Both the position numbers and the translations under genes were made by a program. A model generated the notes under the pieces. It was given only the letters and a program-made list of their open reading frames with translations, ran no database searches and was not told the DNA's origin. A DNA stretch of 6,642 bases, taken from NCBI GenBank assembly GCA_031283795.1, contig JAITBB010000030.1, forward strand, positions 1 through 6,642. The letters run 5' to 3'. Origin of the DNA: Rickettsiales bacterium (GTDB taxonomy: Bacteria; Pseudomonadota; Alphaproteobacteria; Rickettsiales; UBA1997). Below, in pieces: positions 1 through 5,191 of this stretch; within the stretch, counting starts at the first letter, position 1, and every line of letters starts with the position of its first letter.

Positions 1-608
1 AATTTGCACCAGAATAGAATTAGAAATAGAAACAGGAATGTATATAAATTTCTGATGCTAAAGACATTTCTAATGGCTGTCAGGACTGTCAACTTAAATC
101 TAAATTGTGGTAGGGCAATCTCATCCTCAGTTCTGGTCCCTAATTTTAGGTTTCTGGTGACGGATCCCAGAATTTCTAGGAATCTTCTGCCATCTTCCTT
201 TCCCCTTTCAAAACCAACGGAGTAGCCATTTTTGGAGAATATGATTGGTGTGGTCAATTCCCTTAGAGGTAAGCGGTACATATGTGCGTATCTCAGCAAT
301 AAATTCAGATTTTTCCTATCCTCCAGCTCATGGAATTTCACCTCGTATCCTGACAGATCCTGTTCCTCTAAAAATTTTTTAAAATCCTGGCAGTGGGGAC
401 AAAATTTCTGAGTAAAGACATGTATGGAATTGTCGCCGAAACTATCCTCTCCAGTGTGATTTTTCCCACCAATTCTCCTTCCTAGGAAGACGGTGATCAC
501 ACAGACCAGTAGAGAAACAATAGCCGGGACAAGGATACGACAATATTTGGAATTTCTACAGAGGCCAATCCCAGCTCTAAAATCAAAAAGTCTCTTCGGA
601 TCTAGCAT
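1..608 (-). CDS. Membrane-anchored thioredoxin/glutaredoxin-like protein, C-terminus cut by window edge
   Basis: Open on the minus strand from the only in-frame ATG after a TGA stop (648-650) to the left edge, giving 202 visible codons. Residues about 25-43 form one hydrophobic helix after a basic N-terminus, so it looks like a signal anchor. Residues 62-150 look like a thioredoxin fold: a beta strand (IHVFTQ) leads into C70-P-H-C73, then helix, strand and a TTP-IIF stretch whose P121 fits the cis-proline. From residue 188 a second hydrophobic helix begins and runs off the window. Family knowledge: similar periplasmic CPHC domains are sometimes fused to a CcdA/DsbD-type membrane domain that carries electrons across the inner membrane. 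Inference: this is a thiol-disulfide protein facing the periplasm, perhaps such a fusion. The substrate is unknown. No Shine-Dalgarno precedes the ATG. The thioredoxin fold is fairly secure; the fusion is speculative. Confidence 0.75.
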   Translation of the reverse strand, partial: MLDPKRLFDFRAGIGLCRNSKYCRILVPAIVSLLVCVITVFLGRRIGGKNHTGEDSFGDNSIHVFTQKFCPHCQDFKKFLEEQDLSGYEVKFHELEDRKNLNLLLRYAHMYRLPLRELTTPIIFSKNGYSVGFERGKEDGRRFLEILGSVTRNLKLGTRTEDEIALPQFRFKLTVLTAIRNVFSIRNLYTFLFLFLILFWCK

Positions 609-730
609 TAGATTGATAATTATAACTAAAACTAGCGGAAGTATAGTTCATATTTTATTAAATCAACATGTTACCCCTGAGTTTTGAGACTAATTTATTG
701 TGTTATGCCAAACCCCAGATATATTCTGTG

Positions 731-797
731 CAAATTCCTCTCCATTGTCAAACTATAGTGATTCTTCAGAATGGTCGGATCACTATGATAGGAATTG
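731..797. repeat. Two-tier inverted repeat, possible RNA hairpin
   Basis: The inner arms are ATAGTGATTC (755-764) and GGATCACTAT (777-786), a 10-bp stem with one G-T wobble and a 12-base loop. The outer arms are CAAATTCCT (731-739) and AGGAATTG (790-797), an 8-bp stem with one bulged A. G730 and C798 can extend it. Nested arms with matching order suggest a real folded element rather than two chance dyads, but I cannot assign it to an RNA family. It could also act as a DNA-level operator. Confidence 0.4.
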
Positions 798-870
798 CCG
801 TATTTAGTTGTGTCTGCTAGCCCCTGCTTGGGTGGAGCCCCAGGAGTCGAGAGGTGTTTCTGTGATCTTA

Positions 871-907
871 GGTTGTTCTAGGAACGGGAGGGAATAGAAC
901 AAAGACC
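871..907. repeat. Inverted repeat, 8-bp perfect arms
   Basis: TTGTTCTA (873-880) and TAGAACAA (895-902) are perfect reverse complements around a purine-rich 14-base loop (GGAACGGGAGGGAA). GG at 871-872 can pair with CC at 906-907 across a three-base bulge. No T-run follows on either strand, so it is not a typical intrinsic terminator. It lies about 110 bases beyond the stop codon of the PAP2 gene on that gene's transcript side. Confidence 0.35.
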
Positions 908-1015
908 AGTATTTCCAGTGCCAAACCATCACAAGCTATAGATCAAAAATATCCAATCAGAATAATAACATGGACTAGGACTAGTGGCGCTGGTGGTAAA
1001 ATCGGAGGATATGTA

Positions 1016-1573
1016 CTAGAATCTCCAAATAAGGCTAAGGAAGAGGCCATTATTTTCTGGACTGTAACCCAGTCCATAGTTCGATGCGCCGGAGTTTCGG
1101 TTTTTGACCATTAGATAGCTGGATAGCATACTGAGGCCAGCCGATGCTAGAACATCGTGAAAGTGATGGCTTCCTACGTAGACTCTGGAAAAAGCGACAA
1201 GGGAGGCCATCAGATAGAGCCATTTGGCCTCCTCGAAGGAATACCTGAAATGTACGTAGGTCGCTCCGGAGAATGCTGCCGAGGTGTGTCCCGATGGAAA
1301 CGATTTCATCGAGTCAGAACCATTTGGCCTTCTCTCTGGTATCAGGGACTGTAGGGCTGCTGTTCCTAGATTCACTGTTAGAAAATTGTACAGATAGTAT
1401 GGGATACCATCGGTATCGTTCTCATAGATAGTTTTTCCTAGAGCCAGAGTTGGAATAATCACCATAAGCCTGTCTCCCATAAGTCTTATAAGGCGCTGGT
1501 CTAGATTGTTATTTCCCATCACTCTATTGCTAAAGAAATATAGCAGTGCCAAAGCCAGTCCAAATTTCCTCAA
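1016..1573 (-). CDS. PAP2-family membrane phosphatase, motif-1 lysine replaced by Gln
   Basis: This 185-residue protein is of usual size for a small PAP2 phosphatase. These enzymes remove phosphate from lipids such as undecaprenyl-PP, phosphatidic acid or lipid A. Motif 2 is PSGH at 93-96. Motif 3 is S129-R130 with H136 and D140, matching SRx5Hx3D. Motif 1 (Kx6RP) reads Q75 ... R82-P83, so the phosphate-binding lysine is missing. The first 20 residues look like a signal peptide or first membrane helix, and further hydrophobic stretches lie around 36-48 and 117-128. The C-terminus ends in a strand-like stretch with a final Phe, as in outer-membrane proteins. The start is TTG; the next Met is residue 19, inside the hydrophobic leader, and no ATG or GTG lies further upstream before the stop at 1604-1606. 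The stop is TAG. No Shine-Dalgarno is visible. Substrate not assignable; family call firm. Confidence 0.85.
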   Translation of the reverse strand: MRKFGLALALLYFFSNRVMGNNNLDQRLIRLMGDRLMVIIPTLALGKTIYENDTDGIPYYLYNFLTVNLGTAALQSLIPERRPNGSDSMKSFPSGHTSAAFSGATYVHFRYSFEEAKWLYLMASLVAFSRVYVGSHHFHDVLASAGLSMLSSYLMVKNRNSGASNYGLGYSPENNGLFLSLIWRF

Positions 1574-1619
1574 TTCAAAACGAACAATCCCATGAGCAAG
1601 TGGTCAGGTTGTAATCTAT

Positions 1620-1929
1620 GAATCTTTTATTTCAACAATTTTTTCTACAAATTTTTCGATAATCATTGGATCGCCCTTCGCAATAGCCTAGTGAAACTAT
1701 TCCTGTGCCGCATATTTTGCTGTCTCCTATCGCTAGTTTATTGGCATCCATACGGATGTTTCCCTGGCCATGGGACCGATATCTGTGGGAGGCCCAGGGC
1801 AGAGGCTGCTATACCTGTAGTGGGAGTCTGGTCTACAACCTAGAGTGCCGTGCCTAGTCCACTGCACTCAGCTGCGAAAACTATTGAGAAATGACGAATA
1901 ATCCCTCTGGATACCCTGTTGCAGTTTTA
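1620..1929 (-). pseudogene. Possible decayed biotin-protein ligase (birA-like) fragments
   Basis: No intact ORF is present, but broken minus-strand frames give fragments in the order seen in BirA. The first frame, open from 1929, reads SIVFAAECSGLG before a stop near 1840, recalling the VxAExQxxGRGRxGR entry motif. Further on, GIAASALGLPQISVPWP recalls the 'GLAVAEAL...KWPND' region. A frame shift near 1765 is then needed to reach NIRMDANKLAIGDSKICGTG, recalling 'NDIxVDxxKxxGI'. About 25 residues of the usual enzyme would be missing between the first two blocks. A last frame ends with MIIEKFVEKIVEIKDS. What I see is coding-like sequence broken by stops and shifts. The BirA identity is inference from short motifs; a lipoate ligase or TsaB remnant, or chance, remains possible. 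It lies upstream of, and on the same strand as, the PAP2 gene. Confidence 0.3.
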
Positions 1930-1946
1930 AATTCTTATTCTACTAT
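1919..1946 (+). promoter_or_regulatory. Candidate promoter for tRNA-fMet
   Basis: TTGCAG (1919-1924) and TACTAT (1941-1946) are spaced by 16 bases, and the expected start of transcription is about 8 bases before the tRNA. Each box departs from consensus (TTGACA/TATAAT), so the position relative to the tRNA is the main support. Confidence 0.35.
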
Positions 1947-1960
1947 CAGTGGACAATCCG

Positions 1961-2037
1961 CGCGGGGTAGAGCAGCTCGGTAGCTTGCCAGGCTCATAAT
2001 CTGGAGGTCGTAGGTTCAAATCCTACCCCCGCAACCA
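1961..2037 (+). tRNA. Initiator tRNA-fMet (CAT)
   Basis: A complete 77-base cloverleaf with encoded CCA. The anticodon is CAT at 1995-1997, in a CTCATAA loop. Two initiator hallmarks are present: the C1 x A72 mismatch at the end of the acceptor stem (C1961 against A2033) and a purine-pyrimidine A11-U24 pair in the D stem. The T arm is GTAGG/CCTAC with loop TTCAAAT. The anticodon stem is unusual. Most bacterial initiators have three G-C pairs at 29-31/39-41, whereas here the pairs are A29-U41, G30-C40 and G31-U39. It is needed to start every protein chain. It lies alone, with its own candidate promoter upstream and no obvious terminator downstream. Confidence 0.97.
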
Positions 2038-2432
2038 GAAAGCATATTTTTCTAGAATTAGACTCGGGAGAAACCCTGGAAAATTCGCAGGCCGAAAGTC
2101 TCTAGTCTGGGAAAGATTCATAGACTATCCTGATCTTTCTCTCCGAAGTTGACCCGCGAAATTGGTTGATAGAGTGGGAGAGCCGGGGTGTATGATACTT
2201 AGATTATTGCTCTTTGCCCCATCTGTAATCTATATGGATACTCTGATGTTTATTCTAGTCGGCGAAATAAATTTTGCACATTAACCCTTATTTTTCCAGA
2301 ACTGCTCCGCTGAGGGATTAAAATTAGAAAGTAGGGAATAGAGGTAGTCCCCATTTTTTCCGCGCCGGGTTTGATTTTTATATTTGAGGCTGTATCATGG
2401 GATAATCTATTTTTAAAGACTATTGAAAAATT
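2038..2432. other. Leader/spacer before acpP: no clear gene, several competing inverted repeats
   Basis: No recognisable gene. One plus-strand frame is open from 2039 to 2283 except for a single TGA at about 2150; its second part starts with ATG at 2191 and encodes a 30-residue hydrophobic peptide. I could not identify it. Dyads include GACT-CGG facing CCG-AA-AGTC (2062-2101), TAGTCT/AGACTA (2103-2108 and 2122-2127), GAAAGAT/ATCTTTC (2111-2117 and 2133-2139) and CTCTCC/GGAGAG (2139-2144 and 2177-2182). Some share bases and exclude each other. The last 150 bases are AT-rich and hold the candidate acpP promoter. Confidence 0.55.
2371..2398 (+). promoter_or_regulatory. Candidate acpP-fabF promoter
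   Basis: TTGATT (2371-2376, four of six bases of TTGACA) and TATCAT (2393-2398, five of six bases of TATAAT) are 16 bases apart in AT-rich sequence. Transcription would start near 2405, leaving a leader of under 30 bases before the acpP ATG. A second -10-like GATAAT lies at 2401-2406. Confidence 0.4.
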
Positions 2433-2675
2433 ATGAGTAGTATTTTTGACAAGGTAAAGGGGATCGTCGTTAAAAATCTGGGAGTTGACGAATCCAGTGT
2501 TAATGAAAATAGTAGTTTTGTTGAAGACCTTGGTGCCGACAGCCTTGACCAGGTGGAATTGGTTATGGCCTTTGAGGAGGAGTTTGGGGTTGAAATTTCA
2601 GACAGTGTGGCTGAGAAAATAACAACGATTAGAAAAGCCGTTGACTATATTGAACAAAATAGTAAATCCAGCTAA
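2433..2675 (+). CDS. acpP: Acyl carrier protein
   Basis: An 80-residue acidic protein, the usual ACP length. It is the soluble cytoplasmic carrier that holds the growing fatty acid as a thioester on 4'-phosphopantetheine. The attachment serine is S37 in the conserved EDLGADSLD stretch, followed by the acidic recognition helix ([15 protein letters not shown]) and the usual AEKITTI motif before the last helix. The ATG gives the standard N-terminus; there is no Shine-Dalgarno, only AAAAATT before it. fabF follows after 41 bases on the same strand, the common bacterial order, so the two are probably one transcript. The stop codon lies inside a small dyad, GCTAA-TG-TTAGC. The serine should be modified by a holo-ACP synthase that is not in this window. 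Confidence 0.97.
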   Translation: MSSIFDKVKGIVVKNLGVDESSVNENSSFVEDLGADSLDQVELVMAFEEEFGVEISDSVAEKITTIRKAVDYIEQNSKSS

Positions 2676-2716
2676 TGTTAGCTATTGGTTAAACCAGTCT
2701 ATGTGCGTGCCGTTTT

Positions 2717-3994
2717 ATGGGTAGAAGAGTCGTAGTTACAGGAGTTGGTATGGTCACTCCCCTGGGGGTTGGTTGCCAGAGGACCTGGCGGAATCTAATT
2801 AATTCCAAGAGTGGGATAGGGGTCATCAGCAGGTTTGATTCCAGTGGGCTCCCGGAGGGGGTAAGCAGAGTAGCTGGCGAGGTAAAATTTGGAGAGGCTG
2901 CACTGGGGCTGTTTGATCCGGAAGAGTTCTTTCCGGAGAAGAAAGATGTGAGAAAAACCGATAGGTTTATGTGGTATGGCATGGGTGCCGCCGCTGAAGC
3001 CATAGCCGACTCTGATTGGAGACCAGAGAACGAAGAGGACATGGAGAGAACCGGTGTAGTGGTTGGGTCAGGCATAGGTGGTCTAGAGAGCATACAGAAT
3101 ACCGGCATAATTGTTTTCGAAAAGGGTGTAAAGAGAATAAGCCCATTTTTTGTTCCCGAGAGTTTGATAAATCTAGTGGCTGGACACATATCCATAAGGT
3201 ATTTGTTTAAAGGACCAAATTTAGCTCTGTCTACGGCCTGTTCCACCGGTACGCATGCTCTGGGGGAGGCGATGGAAATCATAGTGAGAGACGATGCTGA
3301 CGTCATGGTGGCCGGGGGTACTGAGGCTCCAGTGTGCGTTCTAGGAGTTGGTGGTTTCTCAAATATGCGCGCACTGTCCACGAGATTCAACAGTGAGCCG
3401 GAGAGAGCGTCCAGACCCTGGGACAGGGACAGGGATGGCTTTGTGGTATCCGAGGGAGCTGGTATTGTGGTGCTGGAGGAATATGAACATGCAAAAAAGA
3501 GAGGCGCAAACATATACTGCGAAGTGATAGGCTATGGTCTGGGTGGTGATGCCTACCACATAACGGCACCGGATGCAGAGGCAGGGGGAGCAAAAAGATC
3601 TATGCGTATGGCTCTGAGGAAGGCTAGGTTAAATCCAGAGGAGATAGACTATGTAAATGCCCACAGCACGTCCACTCCGATAGGCGATAGACTTGAGTTT
3701 GAAGCCGTTAGAGAGGTTTTCAGAGGACACGAGAACAGACTCCTCATGTCCTCGACAAAGTCTGCGATAGGTCATATGCTGGGAGCTGCTGGTTCTGTAG
3801 AGGCCATATTCCTTGTCCTGGCAATCAGAGACGGTATCGTGCCGCCAACTCTCAATCTAGACAACGTGGACGACGATTGCCGTGGTATAGATCTTGTTCC
3901 CCACGAGGCTAGGAGAAGAGACATTAGAATCGCAATGTCTAATTCTTTTGGCTTTGGAGGTACAAATGCATCGATCATCATGAAAAAAATATAA
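2717..3994 (+). CDS. fabF: 3-oxoacyl-[acyl-carrier-protein] synthase II (FabF)
   Basis: A 425-residue condensing enzyme, slightly longer than the E. coli enzyme and typical of alphaproteobacteria. It joins malonyl-ACP to acyl-ACP with loss of CO2, elongating the chain in the cytoplasm. The catalytic set is complete: C175 in STACSTGTH, H316 in VNAHSTSTP, K348 in SSTKSAIGH and H353. The C-terminal SNSFGFGGTN with gating Phe 413 is intact. H316 is followed by Ser where Gly is most common. The RKTDRF...YGM region near 79-90 is alphaproteobacterial in style. The ATG gives the classic MxRRVVVTGxGxVTPLG start with no Shine-Dalgarno. Of 34 arginines, 30 use AGA/AGG. The TAA stop is followed, after one T, by a tRNA-Thr, so the tRNA must be cut from the same transcript or have a promoter inside fabF. 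Confidence 0.97.
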   Translation: MGRRVVVTGVGMVTPLGVGCQRTWRNLINSKSGIGVISRFDSSGLPEGVSRVAGEVKFGEAALGLFDPEEFFPEKKDVRKTDRFMWYGMGAAAEAIADSDWRPENEEDMERTGVVVGSGIGGLESIQNTGIIVFEKGVKRISPFFVPESLINLVAGHISIRYLFKGPNLALSTACSTGTHALGEAMEIIVRDDADVMVAGGTEAPVCVLGVGGFSNMRALSTRFNSEPERASRPWDRDRDGFVVSEGAGIVVLEEYEHAKKRGANIYCEVIGYGLGGDAYHITAPDAEAGGAKRSMRMALRKARLNPEEIDYVNAHSTSTPIGDRLEFEAVREVFRGHENRLLMSSTKSAIGHMLGAAGSVEAIFLVLAIRDGIVPPTLNLDNVDDDCRGIDLVPHEARRRDIRIAMSNSFGFGGTNASIIMKKI

Positions 3995-3995
3995 T

Positions 3996-4070
3996 GCCGC
4001 TATAGCTCAGGGGTAGAGCAACACATTGGTAATGTGTAGGTCGCGGGTTCAATTCCCGCTAACGGCACCA
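3996..4070 (+). tRNA. tRNA-Thr (GGT)
   Basis: A 75-base cloverleaf with encoded CCA. The anticodon is GGT at 4028-4030, in a TTGGTAA loop on an ACACA/TGTGT stem, reading ACC and ACT. The D stem is GCTC/GAGC and the T arm is GCGGG/CCCGC with TTCAATT. The acceptor stem GCCGCTA/TAACGGC pairs except for C5 x A68 (C4000 against A4062). It starts one base after the fabF stop codon, with no room for a terminator or separate promoter between them. Confidence 0.96.
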
Positions 4071-4080
4071 GGAAGCAGAG

Positions 4081-4115
4081 GGAGAAATTCTGATTTTTAC
4101 CAGAAACTTTACTCC
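4081..4115 (+). terminator. Weak stem-loop after tRNA-Thr
   Basis: GGAG-AAA-TTCTG (4081-4092) can pair with CAGAA-TTT-CTCC (4101-4115, with small bulges) around the loop ATTTTTAC. It would close the acpP-fabF-tRNA transcript. No T-run follows, so it may instead be a 3'-processing hairpin or chance. Confidence 0.25.
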
Positions 4116-4120
4116 TAAAA

Positions 4121-4318
4121 GTGTTCTTAGCGTTCCACCATAATTATCTATCGGTGTTTAACTGGACCAACCGCGGAAATATTCCAGATCAATTTAAATT
4201 CGCCATTGAGAAATTAGATATAGAATCTGAGGAACTCAATGTCAGAGGGGTATGGCCCGCCGATACCAGACAGATATACTACCCAGAGACGTGTGTCCGA
4301 CGTGTTACCCGATGGTGA
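4121..4318 (+). CDS. Short helix-turn-helix-like ORF, possibly a remnant
   Basis: A 65-codon frame with a GTG start and no Shine-Dalgarno; the frame is open from 4094. Residues about 11-34 read SVFNWTNRGNIPDQFKFAIEKL. This recalls the recognition helix and following turn of small Cro/CI-, YdaS- or 'carph-isopro'-type regulators ('xxVxxWxxRGxIPxxxxxxI'), in which a Trp-x-x-Arg-Gly-x-Ile-Pro block follows the recognition helix. The N-terminal half of such a domain is shorter and poorer than usual. The tail (GVWPADTRQIYYPE onward) has no family I recognise. The stop is TGA, unlike the other genes here. It ends 6 bases before the fabI -35 box. It may be a truncated regulator or a decayed gene; no target can be inferred. 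Confidence 0.3.
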   Translation: MFLAFHHNYLSVFNWTNRGNIPDQFKFAIEKLDIESEELNVRGVWPADTRQIYYPETCVRRVTRW

Positions 4319-4324
4319 TTCTGC

Positions 4325-4353
4325 TTGACAAAATTAATGGGCTGAGCCTAAAT
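4325..4353 (+). promoter_or_regulatory. Candidate fabI promoter
   Basis: A perfect TTGACA (4325-4330) is followed after 17 bases by CTAAAT (4348-4353), a poor -10, or by TAAATG one base later. The sequence from there to the fabI start is very AT-rich. If used, it starts transcription near 4360 and gives fabI a leader of about 40 bases, separate from the acpP-fabF transcript. Confidence 0.4.
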
Positions 4354-4398
4354 GTTAAATATTTTTGCTTTATATTTTTAATAACTATAGCGCATTTT

Positions 4399-5163
4399 AT
4401 GTTACTGAAAGGGAAAAAGGGGCTGATAATTGGTCTCTCTAATGATTCCAGTATAGCCTGGGGAATAACCAAACAGTGTTCTGAAAATGGTGCAGAACTC
4501 TGTATTATGTATCAGAATGAGCCAATGAAAAAGAGGGCAGTACCTCTGGCAGAGAAGGTTGGCTGTGATTTTACCATACAGTGTGACTTTCAGAATAAGG
4601 AGGAAGTAGCTGGTCTGGTCAGTGAGATTCAAAAAAAGTGGGGGAGATTGGATTTCGTTGTCCACTCTATAGCCTTTGCGCCTAAGGATGATCTGCGTGG
4701 TGACTATAATAGAGTAACCGAAGCCGGTTTTGGAATGGCGATGAATATAAGTGTCTATTCCTTTATAAAATTTACGTCGGATCTTCTTCCTCTTATGAAG
4801 GATAAAGGTGGTTCGATATTGACCCTAACCTACTATGGCGGCGAAAAGGTGATAAAAAACTACAGATTGATGGGAACCTGCAAAGCAGCATTGGACTCCA
4901 GCGTTAGAGAACTGGCTAACGAACTTGGCCCAAGCAATATCAGAGTTAACGCCATATCCGCGGGGCCAATAAGAACTCTAGCCTCATCGGGAATATCGGA
5001 TTTTACAGATCTTCTAAAGGCCTTTGAGGAGCGGGCACCACTTGGAAGGACTTGCACAATATACGAGGTTGGTAACAGTGCCGTCTATCTACTCAGTGAC
5101 ATGGCCTCGGCGGTTACCGGGGAAATTCACCACGCCGACTGTGGATACCACGTTATAGGCTAA
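4399..5163 (+). CDS. fabI: Enoyl-[acyl-carrier-protein] reductase (NADH), FabI
   Basis: A 254-residue short-chain dehydrogenase-type enzyme, close to the usual 255-270. It reduces trans-2-enoyl-ACP with NADH in the last step of each elongation cycle. The N-terminal GKKGLIIGLSNDSSIAWG is the FabI form of the nucleotide site. The catalytic Y145, Y155 and K162 match E. coli Y146, Y156 and K163 with YxxxxxxK spacing. The substrate loop AISAGPIRTLASSGISDF and the terminal GYHVIG are present. A92 stands where E. coli has G93. I chose ATG 4399 because MLLKGKKG matches family N-termini; the frame stays open to 4252 but the extra 49 residues are not FabI-like and cross the promoter. No Shine-Dalgarno is seen. 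It lies downstream of acpP-fabF, convergent with glmM. Confidence 0.96.
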   Translation: MLLKGKKGLIIGLSNDSSIAWGITKQCSENGAELCIMYQNEPMKKRAVPLAEKVGCDFTIQCDFQNKEEVAGLVSEIQKKWGRLDFVVHSIAFAPKDDLRGDYNRVTEAGFGMAMNISVYSFIKFTSDLLPLMKDKGGSILTLTYYGGEKVIKNYRLMGTCKAALDSSVRELANELGPSNIRVNAISAGPIRTLASSGISDFTDLLKAFEERAPLGRTCTIYEVGNSAVYLLSDMASAVTGEIHHADCGYHVIG

Positions 5164-5191
5164 CGGTCCCGGTCTGTGTCTGAGAACTCTC

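Larger units (their letters stand above)
609..1015. other. Gene-poor gap with inverted repeats
   Basis: All six frames are broken. The longest ATG-started frame seen is 50 codons on the plus strand (668-820), cysteine-bearing and unlike anything I recognise. A minus-strand frame of about 60 codons ending near 695 also reads like protein but is unidentified. The stretch holds two good inverted repeats, listed separately, and a smaller GC-rich dyad around 823-844 (CCTG and GGG facing CCC and CAGG). It could be a decayed gene, a structured RNA, or simply spacer. I see no rRNA, tRNA, SRP, tmRNA or RNase P signature in it. Confidence 0.6.

Noticed and set aside
668..820. 50-codon plus-strand ORF starting ATG at 668
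   Set aside because: No Shine-Dalgarno, no recognisable domain, and it overlaps the two-tier hairpin; a frame of this length is expected by chance.
807..878. LGGAPGV in a plus-strand frame, like RdgB (dITP/XTP pyrophosphatase)
   Set aside because: Only this short motif fits; the DDSGL block before it and everything after it are absent. Probably chance.
872..1114. About 80-codon open plus-strand frame running into the PAP2 gene
   Set aside because: No ATG start and half of it is antisense to the PAP2 coding sequence.
2062..2130. Resemblance to a glycine riboswitch (CGGGAGAAACCC, GCCGAAAG)
   Set aside because: Core conserved segments do not match and the gene context (acpP) is wrong for it.
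2039..2283. UGA read as Trp, as in some reduced alphaproteobacteria
   Set aside because: All tryptophans checked in fabF use TGG and none of the confident genes has an internal TGA, so the standard code fits.
2689..3513. 274-codon minus-strand ORF antisense to fabF
   Set aside because: Lies wholly opposite fabF and its leader; low-complexity Ser/Pro/Thr composition, no family features. It is a shadow of fabF codon bias.
4068..4080. GGAAGCAG after tRNA-Thr as an SRP RNA tetraloop motif; similar GAAAGCA follows tRNA-fMet
   Set aside because: No surrounding SRP RNA stem; the two tRNA trailers share only about ten bases, too little for a repeat claim.
4252..4398. N-terminal extension of FabI from ATG 4252
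   Set aside because: The 49 extra residues do not resemble FabI, cross the perfect TTGACA box, and overlap the HTH-like frame; MLLKGKKG at 4399 matches the family start.
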